From Sternotherus odoratus (taxonomy: Eukaryota > Chordata > Testudines > Kinosternidae): DNA of 64,000 nucleotides. The notes beneath the pieces were generated by a model. It made no database searches and was not told the origin of the DNA. It saw only the letters and a program-made list of their open reading frames with translations. The position numbers and the translations under genes were made by a program. The stretch is taken from contig JAVMKO010000003.1 in the NCBI GenBank assembly GCA_032164245.1, positions 62,628,390-62,692,389 of the forward strand. Reading direction: 5' to 3'. How positions within the stretch are numbered: the first letter of the stretch is position 1; the number at the start of each line of letters is the position of its first letter. Below are positions 45,823 through 57,479 of the stretch, in pieces.

Positions 45823-48796
45823 TTTGTTACTATCACTGAATGGCAGAGTCAGGGATAGAAAGGATCAAGCAGCAGCCTGTCTACCTGTGTGAGAGAGGAG
45901 TTCTCACTGGATGCCAATGAAAAATGTTCCCATAGTCTCCCAAACAATCTTCTCTGGGAAATACCGTGGAATGGCTATCTATGCAACAGTCAATAGTCAT
46001 TAAACATAGAACCAGCTTACTGCACAAACAAACACACACACGCAGCATACTCTTCCAAATGTTATGACAACCTACTTCAAATACTCTATTAAAAGACTAA
46101 TCTTAGGTCATTTGCCTCAACCTGATTATTAAAAATAAGAGTTACAGTGCAAATATGTTCTTCTGGTAGGAAAAGCTATTAATACTGCAAGTTGTCTTAC
46201 GGTAATTGTCCCCAAGCCCCTCTGCTTTCCCATAGCAAGGTAACAAGTGTTCCCCCAAAAGTGTGCCTAAGCTGCCATTGTGTTGGTTAAATTGAATTTC
46301 TCATTCCAACAGTTGTAAAAGGTCATCATTTTAATCTGTAAGGAGCACAGTTTTCTGCAGAATAGGCAAAAGTAAAGCATGTCGAATCCCCTCCTTACTA
46401 TGGCCATCCATACTGCTTGTGGCTTTGATAAAGTAACAGGGAAGGTCTTGTGGGCCCACCCTCACTTGCCATATTTCAGCCACACAGGACTCATGGAGAA
46501 AAAGGCAGAAAAGCCTTCTACCCCAGAGATAAAGTATATTGTATGGGACAGATTCAGTGCTGCATCTCCTGAGTTGTGTGGTACAGAAGGTATAACTCAA
46601 AAGGAAAGAGGAACATTTTTTTTTTTTTGCCAATTTTAAACCACATGAATTCTGTCTGTCCAGGCCCAAGCACAGGTTAGAGCAGAGAATGTGAAGGGGA
46701 AAGCATAGGCCCACATACATCAGATCTATGCTGCTTCTGCATCAGGGGGAGTTCTCTCATAACCTACAAAGTCCCCCCTCTCGTAACCTACAAAGTCCCC
46801 CCGGAGCTGGTGACAGGAGGTGAGTAGTGTGAAAATCAGACACTATGGTGATGACCATAGTGTAAGAATTGGGACATACTAGAGATGCTGACTTCTGTAG
46901 GATGAAGTGGCATAGCCAATTTGATTCCCACTTCTGCTCATGTGCAGTCATTTAGAAATTTTGTAGTGGCCACATTTTCCAAGGCACTTTCCTACTCCAG
47001 TCACTTATAAACTTTGGCAAATACACCTCATGGTTGCAGTTGTCTTTTAAAATCCTCAGCAGACATATACCTCGCGGTATTTGTGGATGCAAGAGTCTGT
47101 TTCAGTGGCACAAATACTTTGTAACATTTAATACTATAAATAAAGGTAGAGACACAAAACCAAACCATCAAGTCAAACCCAGTATTATAGTCTTGTAAAT
47201 TGGAATAGGTTAGCCTAAGATCATGGTTTTCAGATCTGACAGAGATGAGATATTACAGAATGAGAGAGAGATCAGAAACAATGGTATGTGAAGGGACACT
47301 TCATCTATACTCCATTTTAGGATTTTAGGTCATCAATATTTCTTCATTGAGGGTGGCAAGCATTTCATTATATTTAAATTTTACTGTCCCTACAAGATTT
47401 GATTCCTTCAGCAATAAAGACAAAGCTGTTACTATTTTTCAAGCCTTTGTTGGAAACGATACACGCTTCTTTTGATTAGTAAAGGAAGAGAGATAGAATG
47501 CCCCGAAGTAGATTTCTTAAGTAGCTGCATAAATTCATATGCTGCTGTTACAACAGTAAGGACATTACAGTAGGTGGTCTGTTATTTTTAGCCATGGCAC
47601 TGAATTTGGAAAGCACATACTTTATTGGTATCCATTTATACCATAGTTATGCTGTGCATAGCCCTGGTGGCTTAGATTCTAAGGCAAAAAAGGCAATTTT
47701 AATATATTAGAACAAAAACTGATTCAGAATAGATTAAATAGAAAAGATTTTTCTTTTCATTCCTTCCATATCTCAGAACACATACTGTCTAGTATATTTT
47801 GCCTTCATAATAAATATTTAGTTTTCTTTTCCAGGCAACAATAAGATCATAGATTAGCGAAACAATTCATATATTTGTAGCTACCCTGAACTGGAGCCAG
47901 TTTGACTAAATACACAGGCCAAATGCTATGCAAATTTGCAATATATATTTGTGTCTAGAACATCAGGCAGGGTAAATTCACAAAGCTCCACTGACACAAA
48001 GGAGGTTTTGTCCTCATATCTGCAGCTATATAGATTAAATTACCTAAGGAGGAATGGGAGGCAAAATGAAGGTGACAGAAGAAATAAACATGTAACCCCT
48101 CCCCAAGATGTCGCTCAAACCTTCTCCCTAGTCCTTGCTAATTGGAGTGGCTTCTTCCTTCTCCTACATGGGCTTGATCCTGAGTTCTTTGCTATGATGC
48201 CCGGTTGCTCCATCCACTCTGTGTGGGACACAAGGAGTGCTGTCCCTTGAAAAAAATATTTAATACTGCTACTCTGAACAGGAAGTTTGATCCAGTATGC
48301 AAGAAACAAAATGCAATATTACAAATTCCAACAAATGAAATGCCACTCCTGAAAATAACAATGTAAAAAACAGAGTGGGAGGGGGAGACTTTATTGGATT
48401 AGGAAATAGAGGTTCTAGGGAAGGAAAAGTTTAAGGTTAACTAATATATACTTAAACATTAATAGCCCATCAAAAACCTCTCATCATTCACAATTGTACT
48501 GCAGCTCCATGTTCCCTCCCTGACATCTTTCCAGGCACATGGATTACCTAGGATGAGTCCAGAGACAAGAGTAACAGAGCTGCAAATTTTGGTAGGTTCA
48601 GAAAAACAAACAAGTCCCTCTTATGATGTTTTTGAACCCCAAGTGGGGCAGGGTACTCTCTTGACTCCCTGGTTTGGAGTCCTATGGAGGCCTTGGCTGG
48701 CTCTAGGTAGCTGACACCAGGTTAGTTTTCTGCCTCTCTGGTCGCTGGTCTCTACAGGGTTGGAACCGTTACCATACCCTAGATCCCACAGCAGTT
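45823..48796. other. Unannotated sequence
   Basis: No gene or dispersed repeat recognised. A 25-bp direct duplication at about 46752-46801 ('taacctacaaagtcccccc' twice) and a T run near 46617-46629 are the only structures noted. Confidence 0.4.
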
Positions 48797-49206
48797 AATA
48801 ACATACAAATGGCCGCACTGGGGCAGACCAATGGTCCATCTAGACCATCTACTGTCTTTGCACATCACCTGATGCCAGATGCTTCAGAAGGAGTGAACAT
48901 AACAGGGCGATTATTGCATAATTCATCCCTTGCCATCCAGTCCCAGTTTCTGCTAGAGGTTTAGAGACACCTAGAGCATGAGATTGACTCCCTGACAATC
49001 TTGGATAATAACCATTGATGAACCTATCCTCCATGAATTTATCTAATTATTTTCTGAAATCAGTTAAACTTTTGGCCTTCACAACATTTTGTGGCAGTAA
49101 ATTCGGCTGTGTGATGTGGGCACAAGTACTTCCTTATGTTTGTTTTAAACTTGTAGTCTATTACTTTCATTGAGTGAGCCCTGCTTCTTGTGTAATTTTG
49201 AAGGGT

Positions 49207-49993
49207 CCTTCCCCTTTCTCTGTGCTCTAGGGTACAGAGGAGGGACTCTTCTATGCCAGACCAATTAACTACAAGTTGCTTCCCAGCCTAAGTTAAGTCT
49301 TCACACCCCCAAACCCACACACTTTACCAGTAGGGAAATGGGGAATCGCTGCCACCATCCAGGTGGATCTCCAAAGCCCTGGAGGGGGGGCACCCGGACT
49401 CCCCCAAACCCCTGCTCTCTCTCCTGAGAGCCGGACCCTCAGAGGCTGTTTTCCTTCCCCCTTACCCCTCCCGTCTGTTACTGAGAGAGATAAGAAACCA
49501 CCCTGAGGCTTTCACCGTGAGCCTTCCTCTTAGACACACAGACTGTCCTGTACCTGGGAACTGGGTTAAATCCAAGCTAGGATTTCTTTATGAGAAGAAC
49601 CAAACCTTTTTATAACTAAAAGATTTAATAAAGAAAAGAACAAGCATACAATTAATACACTACACAGGTATTGAATATTTTAACCTCAATCTTTATGCAT
49701 AAACCAACTCCCCCCCTCTCTGCTAACTACACAGATAGGGACACCAAGATCGAATGCAAGGTTATGCAGGATACAATCTTACTTACTGTTTTAGCTAGTT
49801 ATAAAGACATACAGGGAAAGGACAAGGTTGGGGGTCCATAGCTGGACCAGGGGTTCTGAGTCAATCCAAAGCCTAGATCAAATTGAACTCCACTTCCTGG
49901 TCACTCTGTGTCTAGCCAGTCTCCTCTGACGACACTGCCCTCTCAGGTAACATTAACCCCACACAATCAAGACAACACTCCACACTTATGACA
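49207..49993 (-). mobile_element. Solo LTR, antisense, in CR1
   Basis: On the minus strand it starts TGTCATAAGTGTGGAGTG at 49993. This matches the start of the LTR at 63799 (TGTCATAAGTGTAAAGTG), and the two keep a shared 'ccaggaagt..agttca' phrase about 100 bp further in. A minus-strand ATTAAA poly(A) variant lies near 49625. The 3' limit is approximate. AGGGT (49202-49206) and GGGGT (49994-49998) may be the decayed 5-bp duplication. Confidence 0.7.
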
Positions 49994-50085
49994 GGGGTAA
50001 ATAAAATTTCCTTATTCATTTTCTCCATACCAGTCATGGTTATATACACCTCTATCATATCTCCACTTAACTGTCTCTCTTCTTA

Positions 50086-50375
50086 GGCCTGGTCTACAGT
50101 AATGGGGTGGGGACGGAGGTCAACCTAAGAAATGCAACTTCAGCTATGCAAAAATCTTAAGTCAATTTACCTGGCCGTTCACATGGTGGCTAGTCGACAG
50201 CTGCTGCTCACCCGTCGACTCCGCTTCTGCCTCTTGCTGAGGATGAGATGGAGCACAGGAGTTGATGTGGAGCACGTTAGGGGTTCTATTTATCATGTGT
50301 ACTCTGGACACGACAAATTGATCACCAATAGATCGATCACTACTCGCTGATCAGGCGGACAGTGTAGACATACCC
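50086..50375. mobile_element. Harbinger-like MITE, family B copy 3 (290 bp)
   Basis: Flanked by TTA (50083-50085) and TGA (50376-50378, presumably a mutated TTA). The ends GGCCTGGTCTACAGTA and CAGTGTAGACATACCC are inverted. The interior follows copies at 20440 and 25549 ('caacctaag..atgcaacttcagctat', '..gatcactactcgctgatc'). It is inserted in the CR1 copy, which resumes directly after it. Confidence 0.8.
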
Positions 50376-50696
50376 TGAGATGAACAATCCCAGTCTTTTT
50401 AATCTCTCCACATGTAGAAATTGTTCCATAGCCCTAACCATTGTTGTTGCCCTTCTCTGTAAGTTTTCCAATCTAACGTATGAGTTTAGATGGTTCAACT
50501 AGAACTGCATGTAGTACATAATGGTATTAGGATATTTTTCTGTCTTATTAACTTCACTAATGGTACCTAACATTGTTAGCTTTTTTGCCTGCTGCTGCAC
50601 ATTGAGCAGATGTTCTCAGAGAACTATCCATAATGACTCCACAATTTCTTTCCTGAGTGATAACAGCTAATTTAGATCCCATCATTTTGTATATAT

Positions 50697-51226
50697 TGTG
50701 ATATAGCATGGCCACCAGGCAGAAGGAGAGTGTTAGAGGGAAGCCTTATTCCCTATAGAGGGAAGCAAGTTTTCTAGAAGTTGGTTGGAGCACCTGGAGC
50801 CAAATAAGGCACCTGGAGCCATTCACAATATAACCCCCTTCCCCTCCCCCCCCCACTTTAATCAGAAAGTTGAAAGGAGTTGCAGAAGAGAGGAGTTTGG
50901 AACCAAGAAGACCCAGACCCTAGGTAAAGAGACATCTGGCTTGTGTAGAGAGAGGGCAGGAAGCCCCAAAAGCTGAAGGGTAGGAGAGGGAAGTAGCCCA
51001 GGGGAAGGAATAGATAATTCAGGTGGTTTACCACTATCCTCAGGGCCCCGGGGCTGGGACCCAGAGTAGAGGGCGGGCCCAGGTCCTCCCTCTCCACTCC
51101 CCCTCCTCTAGGATATTAGCGGGAAGTTAATACCCTGTTCAGGGGCAAGAAATGGCTCACTGAACCCTCCCCCACAAAAAGAGAAAGTGCGGGACCCATC
51201 ATAATAGTGGCCAGCAATTTGCCACA
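50697..51226 (+). mobile_element. Solo LTR (530 bp) in CR1
   Basis: Begins TGTGATATAGCATGG and ends AATTTGCCACA, with ATATAT directly before (50691-50696) and after (51227-51232). The duplication is in AT-repeat sequence, so its exact length (4-6 bp) is ambiguous. The CR1 reads through when the LTR is removed. The orientation is inferred. No internal retroviral sequence remains. Confidence 0.8.
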
Positions 51227-51272
51227 ATATATTTAGGATTATGTTTTCCGATAGGCATTACTTTGAACTTCA

Positions 51273-51599
51273 AAGACTCCCTTCATGCGGAGGAAAGGTA
51301 GCATTAATTAGAGACTCCCTGAGCTGTTCTGGTTCTCTTTCAGTTCTATTCCTGACTCTAAAGCCCCCAAATGAAACTAAAACTAGGCCCTTTGTCTCTG
51401 AATCAGGTTGTCCCCACTCACTGAGGAACTGAGCTGTCCTGGCTCCTTACTGGTCCAGAAAACTGTACAAATCACCACATCAGAAACCTCTCTATTGTCT
51501 TTTGTGGGAGTTGCTAGTCTTTTATGTCCCCTCCCCGGACTCTAAGCAAATTGGGGAATGATGTCCTGAGACTCTGGAGCCAACATTATTAAAAAAAGG
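51273..51599. other. Unannotated sequence
   Basis: Follows the end of the CR1 copy. No repeat family or exon recognised. Confidence 0.3.
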
Positions 51600-52170
51600 T
51601 TAGGACTCCTATGATGTCTACATAGCAATCTAAGCCCAGGCTTGAACTGGTAACCTTTTCTTTTAGCAGCTCTACCCCCCCCCTGCTTTGGAGCTGGGGC
51701 TTGAGATTTGGCAGAGGGCTAGTTTTCATATCCAGAACATGCCTTTTGCCATCTCTGAAAATCTGTCCCAAATTTGGCCAATTATGAGTCTTTGAATAAT
51801 CACAATTTGCACATGCTCAGTACAGACTTGGTTTATTTTTAGCAGCTAAAATCTTAGAAGATTCCATCTTCACTGAACATGCTTGAGCCTTCTAGTGCTA
51901 TGAGATGGCACATGTGCCATGCCCACAGAGCAACTGAACATGTTCCTTCCCTTTGGAGTTCCTTCATTTGAATATACTGTATATGCACCATCCCTACAGA
52001 GCAACAGAGCCACATGCTCCCCCCAGCCAAAGCTACAGCAATAAAGAAATATTCCATGTAAGGGCTCCTCCCAGTTGATGTAGGGTAGTGTGTGACTGAT
52101 TACCAGAACTGAGAATAGGGAGCCTCTATCTTCTGTGCTCTCAGTGACATCCACTCTTCAACAGATGCAC
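51600..52170 (+). repeat. Dispersed repeat family E, copy 2
   Basis: Collinear, inverted relative to 12170-12600. Shared blocks include 'gctttggagctggggcttga', 'ggccaattatgagtcttt', 'cagtacagacttgg', 'cactgaacatgct' and 'actgtatatgcaccatccct'. The right part ('cagcaataaagaaatattcc') has an AATAAA-like motif. Class unknown. Confidence 0.6.
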
Positions 52171-52179
52171 TGGTTGTCA

Positions 52180-52870
52180 CTCAGGCCATGTGGAGGAAGC
52201 TGTCTGACAATAAGATAGACCAGAGGGAGGGAACAAGAATAGATTGGATTAAGAAGTCTGATGAGCACTGGAATAGAAAGAGGGGAGGAGAGGCTGATAT
52301 TGGGAGTGGTTGTGGGAGGACAGGTTGAGATTGCTTGGGCAGGGAGAGTAGGACACCTAGCAGAGTGGACGAGGGTCTGAGACTATTTGGGGAAGGCAAC
52401 TGGGATTGGCGGCACACAGGAGAATGATTTGGGGGAAGAAAGAGAATGGAACTGGATGGGAAAAGAGACTAGGGCAATGAGCCAGTCAGGTGTGGAAGAC
52501 AGACTGCAACTGAATGAAGTGCCTGGGGAGGAGATTTCAACTGAGAGCTAGTGAGGGGGAAGGAAGAAACAGACCAGATTAGTTGTCATGGGGGAACTAG
52601 AACTAGATGGGCAAGGAGATTGGAACAGTGTGTGAAAAGGGGGAGAGACTAGAAGGAGGGAGACATTGGGGCTTGGAGAGAGAGAAAACTACTGGCTAGG
52701 CAAGAAGATTGGGACTAGTATGATAAGCCTGAATAGTGGAGACAGAGACTGGGTAGGTAAAAAGAATGGGACTAAGATGGACAAAGGCATGGGCAGGTGT
52801 AAGTCAGGACTGGGATAGGGACAGGTTGGATGGGACAAGGCAGAAGGGTCAAACTTGGGGGGAATAACCA
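52180..52870. repeat. Purine-rich degenerate repeat tract
   Basis: About 690 bp dominated by G and A on the plus strand. A loose motif of the type 'gg.aagga.attgggactgg' or 'gagactgg' recurs many times at irregular spacing. It begins where family E ends and may be part of the same larger element. It has no coding capacity. Confidence 0.6.
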
Positions 52871-55399
52871 GAAAAATCTGTTACCCTTAGAGTACACTCT
52901 CCTCTGTGCAATGTGAAGCATTCAGATACAGTAATGATGAGCACCATAGAAAATTTCATAAGGAAATTAATAATTCTGTCTTCAGAGCAAAGTTGAATAA
53001 TGAGCTATAAATAAGGCATGAAGCCCCATATTGAACAATAAGGAGAAAAATATTGAACTGGCTGTTCATTGAGTGAGCATCATCTATTCTGTGCATGGAA
53101 TGAGGCAGGAGTCCTGTGGAAATAAGTGATCATATAATTAAAGACTATATAATAATGCATACACACCAGGGGGCTGAATTAAAGTTGCACAGCAACTTCC
53201 GAGTGCTTGACTTTGTAACATTAATTATATTCAATTAACATAGCTTTTTGTGTGTACTATCACTCTATAATATTGTTGTCATTTTGAGATTTTCCATACC
53301 AGTTAATATGTCAACTAAAATTATACTGACAAAGTAGGGTACATAGGCCAACTAAAATAAATGTAACTATGAATATAACCTTATTGCCCCCTAGTAGCAA
53401 AGAACAAGCAGTATTAGATATATTTAGAATAGAGAGGTGAAATATTTGTGTTAATTAATGTAGTAACACAGGACCTACAGGTTTCAGGCCTGTAAGATAT
53501 TCACTTTATGCACAATGCTTTAGGCCTGAAATAGACTGGCATGACTAGCTTACCAAAACAAAAACCCTGTACTAGTAGAGTGTAAAATTACAGTACAAGG
53601 TAGTTACATGGTGTTGCTCTGGAAACTGTGCAATAATACACTGGAAAATATGCCACAATATACCAATAACTACCACAAGATGCCCAATAGTAATAATTCA
53701 GGGGATTCTGTGATAACTATGGTAATTTATTGATGTAGATGCTAGTGAGAATAAGAGGAACTAAGGGGATAGCCAGTGAGATAATGGGATAGAAAGCCTA
53801 AATGAGTGGGTGTGAAAGGATGGATTAAAAAAAAAAGAGTATTATGCCTTCTGGATATGTGTGAGCTGTAGCAGGCATAAGCATAATTCAGGATAAAAAA
53901 GTATTGTTGGGTCTGTGGATGTATATGGGGTAGGGGGACACACATAGGGAGATCCCACAATGAAGATGATGGTGAGGAAGATAATGACTGACACTCCAAG
54001 GTCCCCCAGAAGGAGATGTGAAATGTGAATGATGCCAGTCATAGGGCTAAATGTTGTATTTCAGTGTTTCTGGGGTTGTTTATCTGCTTGGTGGATTTGT
54101 TAATAAAAAGGACTTGTGATAAATTGCAATTGTTTCTTGTGTGATTCTAGGGTCTCTTATTCTAGTGAAACTGAGGAAATTATTCCTCATGCTGTAGTCC
54201 TCAGGAGACCAAGCCTGAATTGACCATTGTGATCTAAAAGATTAATCAATAATCAATTTCAATCAATCACTATTAATGAATTAATCAATGAATCACCAAT
54301 CCATCAATAAGGTAACAGTTGCTACAGCACTTGAGGAGCAAAAAAAGATGACAATCTAATATAATACAATATTGACCTCTTGGAGTTTTTGCATAGCTGT
54401 TAATCCTGATCTTTTTTTGTTTGTTTGTTTTTTGTTTACAGATTCACCACACTATAGCAAATTAATGGAATTATGAGATAATCCGTACCAATACCTTCAA
54501 ATGACAAAAATAAATACTGATTTTACAGAATATATATATATTAAAATACAGCTACTTTGGTCCAATTTCACTCCATGTGACGCATGGAGGTACAGAATGA
54601 ACTATCCTATCATACCCTTAGTTTCTGCCTTAGTGGTTGAGCAAGGCAGGAGTGTTAATTTAATGATCATTTGCATGTCAGCTAAATGTATCATAAGAAT
54701 TTCCAATTTATTTACAAAACAAAATGTCATATATATAGCAAAATTGTTTCATATTGCTATGAAAGCAGTGGCATCTGTGTCTAACAATATAATTTGGATT
54801 TACTAGAGAAGTCTGGCTTTACATGTGGAAGGGTATGAAAAATAATAGCAAGATATACATACTTTTATCTCTGAAATATTTATACAAAAATATTTTTAGC
54901 ATATATCACCATAGTGTGTGTAATTCCCCTTGGGAGTCTGGCAGCTTCTGAAATACTGGACTGAGTCTCTAGAGGTATGTCTATATTGCTGGGGTGGCAA
55001 AAAAGTAGAGCTGGTCCTGCCCCTGTGTAAACACTCTAATAGCCCAATGAATGTGTTGCACTGTGGAAAACGTTATTGTCCACCTTGTTAACTGTGACTA
55101 TGCAACTGATGGGACTTGGATGCCCATAAGAAGCACATGATACATAAACTGCATAATTAGCTCCTTTGGTGGCTATCTCAGTAGAATGATAGCAGTTGGA
55201 GAAGGCTTTATACTGAGCTATCATCTAATCTGAGAATCAGGCTCTCCACCTCTAGACTGGGTCACACTGGTATTAAAATGTCCAGGGGGACCTATTCTCC
55301 AGCTGTGCTTAGCCAGGAGTTCTGTCACTCCAGAGTAACCCCATTCAAGTCTCTGTTCCTCACTCCCCTGCCTCCCGCACCATTTTTTTTGTAACTCCA
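52871..55399. other. Unannotated AT-rich sequence
   Basis: Contains an (AATCAAT)-like cryptic repeat at 54240-54305. 54970-55040 ('gaggtatgtctatattgctg') vaguely resembles a MITE end. No gene or other repeat recognised. Confidence 0.4.
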
Positions 55400-57045
55400 T
55401 CATATTGCTGGGTCATATTCAGTTTGTGACCTACTATGATCTCCATATCTTTTCCAGCAGTACAACCACCTATTTATTAGTCAGTTATTCCCCAATTTGT
55501 ATTTTTGTGCATTTGATTTTTCCTTCCTACATCTACTATTTACTTTACCCTTTTCTTCAGTGAATTTAGACCAGTTCGACAATCTTTTGAATGCTAATCC
55601 TGTCCTTCAGAGTGTTTGGAACCCCCTTTCAGCTTGACATCAACCACAGATGTTATGAGCATACTCTCTACTCCCTTATCCAAGTTATTAATGAAAATAT
55701 TGAATAGCACTAGACCCAGAAAAGACACTTGCAGACCCAGCTAAATATGCTCCCCTAGTTTGACAGCAAACCATGAGCTTTCTCTTTCAACCTGTTATGC
55801 ACCCACCTTATAGTAATTTCATCTAGATCAAATGTCCCTAGTTTACTTATAAGAATGTCATATGTGACTATGTTAAAAATCTTACCAAAAGTCAATTTAT
55901 CTAATTTTTACTGCTGCACTCTATCCGGTAGGCCAGTAATCCTGTCAAAGAAATTACTAAGATTGGTTTGAAATGATTTTTTATTAATACATGGTGACTA
56001 TTACATATCACCCAATAACTGTGAAAATGCTTACAAATTGATTAAGAATTTGCGCTGATATCTTTCCAGGTATTAAAGGAAGGCTGACTGGTCTATAATT
56101 CTCTCAGACTTCTTTCTTCCCCTTTTTAAAGATTGGTGATATGCTGGCCCTTCTCAAGTCCTATTGGACCTCACCCATCCTCTATGAGTTCTCAAAGATA
56201 ATTGTTAAAGGGTTTGAGATTGCTTCAGCTAGTTCCTTAAGTGCGCTAGGGTCAATTTAATCAGGCCCTGTTCACTTGAATATATCTAGCTTTCCTAAAT
56301 ATTCTTTAACCTGTTTTTCCATATTCTAGATTACAGTCCTTCCCCCTTGTTGTTAATATGAATTATGTTAAGCAATTGTAATAATTGTGGTTCCAGTTAC
56401 TTTTTTAGTGAAGAATGAACCTAATAGGTATTAGATATCTCGTTCTTCTGGATGTTGTCTGTTATTAATTCTCCTTCTCCACTAAGTAAAGGACCTTCAT
56501 TCATTCTCCTGTTCCTAAAGTATTTACAGGACCTCTTTTATTGCCTTATATGCCTTACTCGATATAACACATTTTGTGTTTTAGCCTGTTTTTGTTCCTA
56601 TGTGTTTGTGCTATACTTCTGTACTCATCCTCGGCAGTCATGTTCCCATTTTTTGTATGATTACTTTTTGAGTTGAAGGTCATGAAAGAGCTTCTGGTGG
56701 AGCCATATTGGCCTCTTACTCTTCTTCCTCTTTTCTTTGCTGTTACTTGTTTAATATCGTCTCTGAAAAACTGACAGCTTTCCTAAACTTGTTTTTCTCT
56801 TAGATTTTATTTCCATGGGACTTTACCAAACTCAGATAACATGTAGGTAAAGTCTGCTTTATTGAAGTCCATCATCCTTATTCTGCTGCTCTCATCCCTC
56901 CTTTTCCTTAGAATCATGATATCTGTCATTTCTTGATCACTTTCACCCAAATTGCCTTCTTCCATCAGACTCATCACCAATTCCTTTCTGTTTGTCAGAA
57001 TCAAGTTTAAAACAACTGCCTTCCTGCTTACGTTTCTCCATGTAT
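55400..57045 (-). mobile_element. CR1/L3 LINE, uninterrupted ORF2 segment (about 1.65 kb)
   Basis: The longest unbroken LINE in the window, from the endonuclease end (57045) to the RT end (55400) on the minus strand. The minus frame 57004-56807 retains LTNRKELV, GNLGESDQEMTDI and RIRMMDFNKADF. These are the endonuclease-linker text, with SDQE replacing the SDH motif. The RT part is recognised from antisense phrases such as 'tatgcacccaccttatagta' and 'ggctgactggtctataattc'. It has many stops and frameshifts and lacks both LINE ends. Confidence 0.82.
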
Positions 57046-57479
57046 GTAAGTTTTAAGTAGAAAAATGTATAGGGATGCTGATATACTGTACCTGTACTGT
57101 GAACTGAAGATAAAGTTTTTATAGAAATGTAGGGGAATCATAAATGCCTGTGCATCACACCATGTAGACTCAAATTGAATGGTTATAGTTTCACACATTT
57201 TCAATAACATTTTTGCATGGGTGAATAGTTTTTTCATCCTTTTCCTATGCAAATTATTCATTTATTTCCAACCAGAGTGCTAGCACAGATATGTGTAGGA
57301 AACTGAATTATTTTCCCTCCATTTGCTCCTAATGTCTAACCTGAATGTCAAACTGAAAATCACAAAAAAAAACCCTTAGCAAAAAAGACCCATTTTACAA
57401 GACTGAGAAAAGGAAAACTAGAATCACAGTAGATTATATATATATTTACCATAAACTGCCATTAATCCTTAATGAAACT
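57046..57479. other. Unannotated sequence
   Basis: AT-rich spacer between the CR1 and RTE remnants, with nothing recognisable. Confidence 0.35.

Larger units (their letters stand above)
48797..51272 (-). mobile_element. CR1/L3 LINE 3' part carrying three insertions
   Basis: Reads from a CR1 3' end ('ataacatacaaatggccgca', 'gggcagaccaatggtccatc') back through the 3' region into the RT end. The copy is continuous once three insertions are removed: LTR 49207-49993, MITE 50086-50375 and LTR 50697-51226. Its visible segments are 48797-49206, 49994-50085, 50376-50696 and 51227-51272, about 870 bp in total. No frame is intact. Confidence 0.85.
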
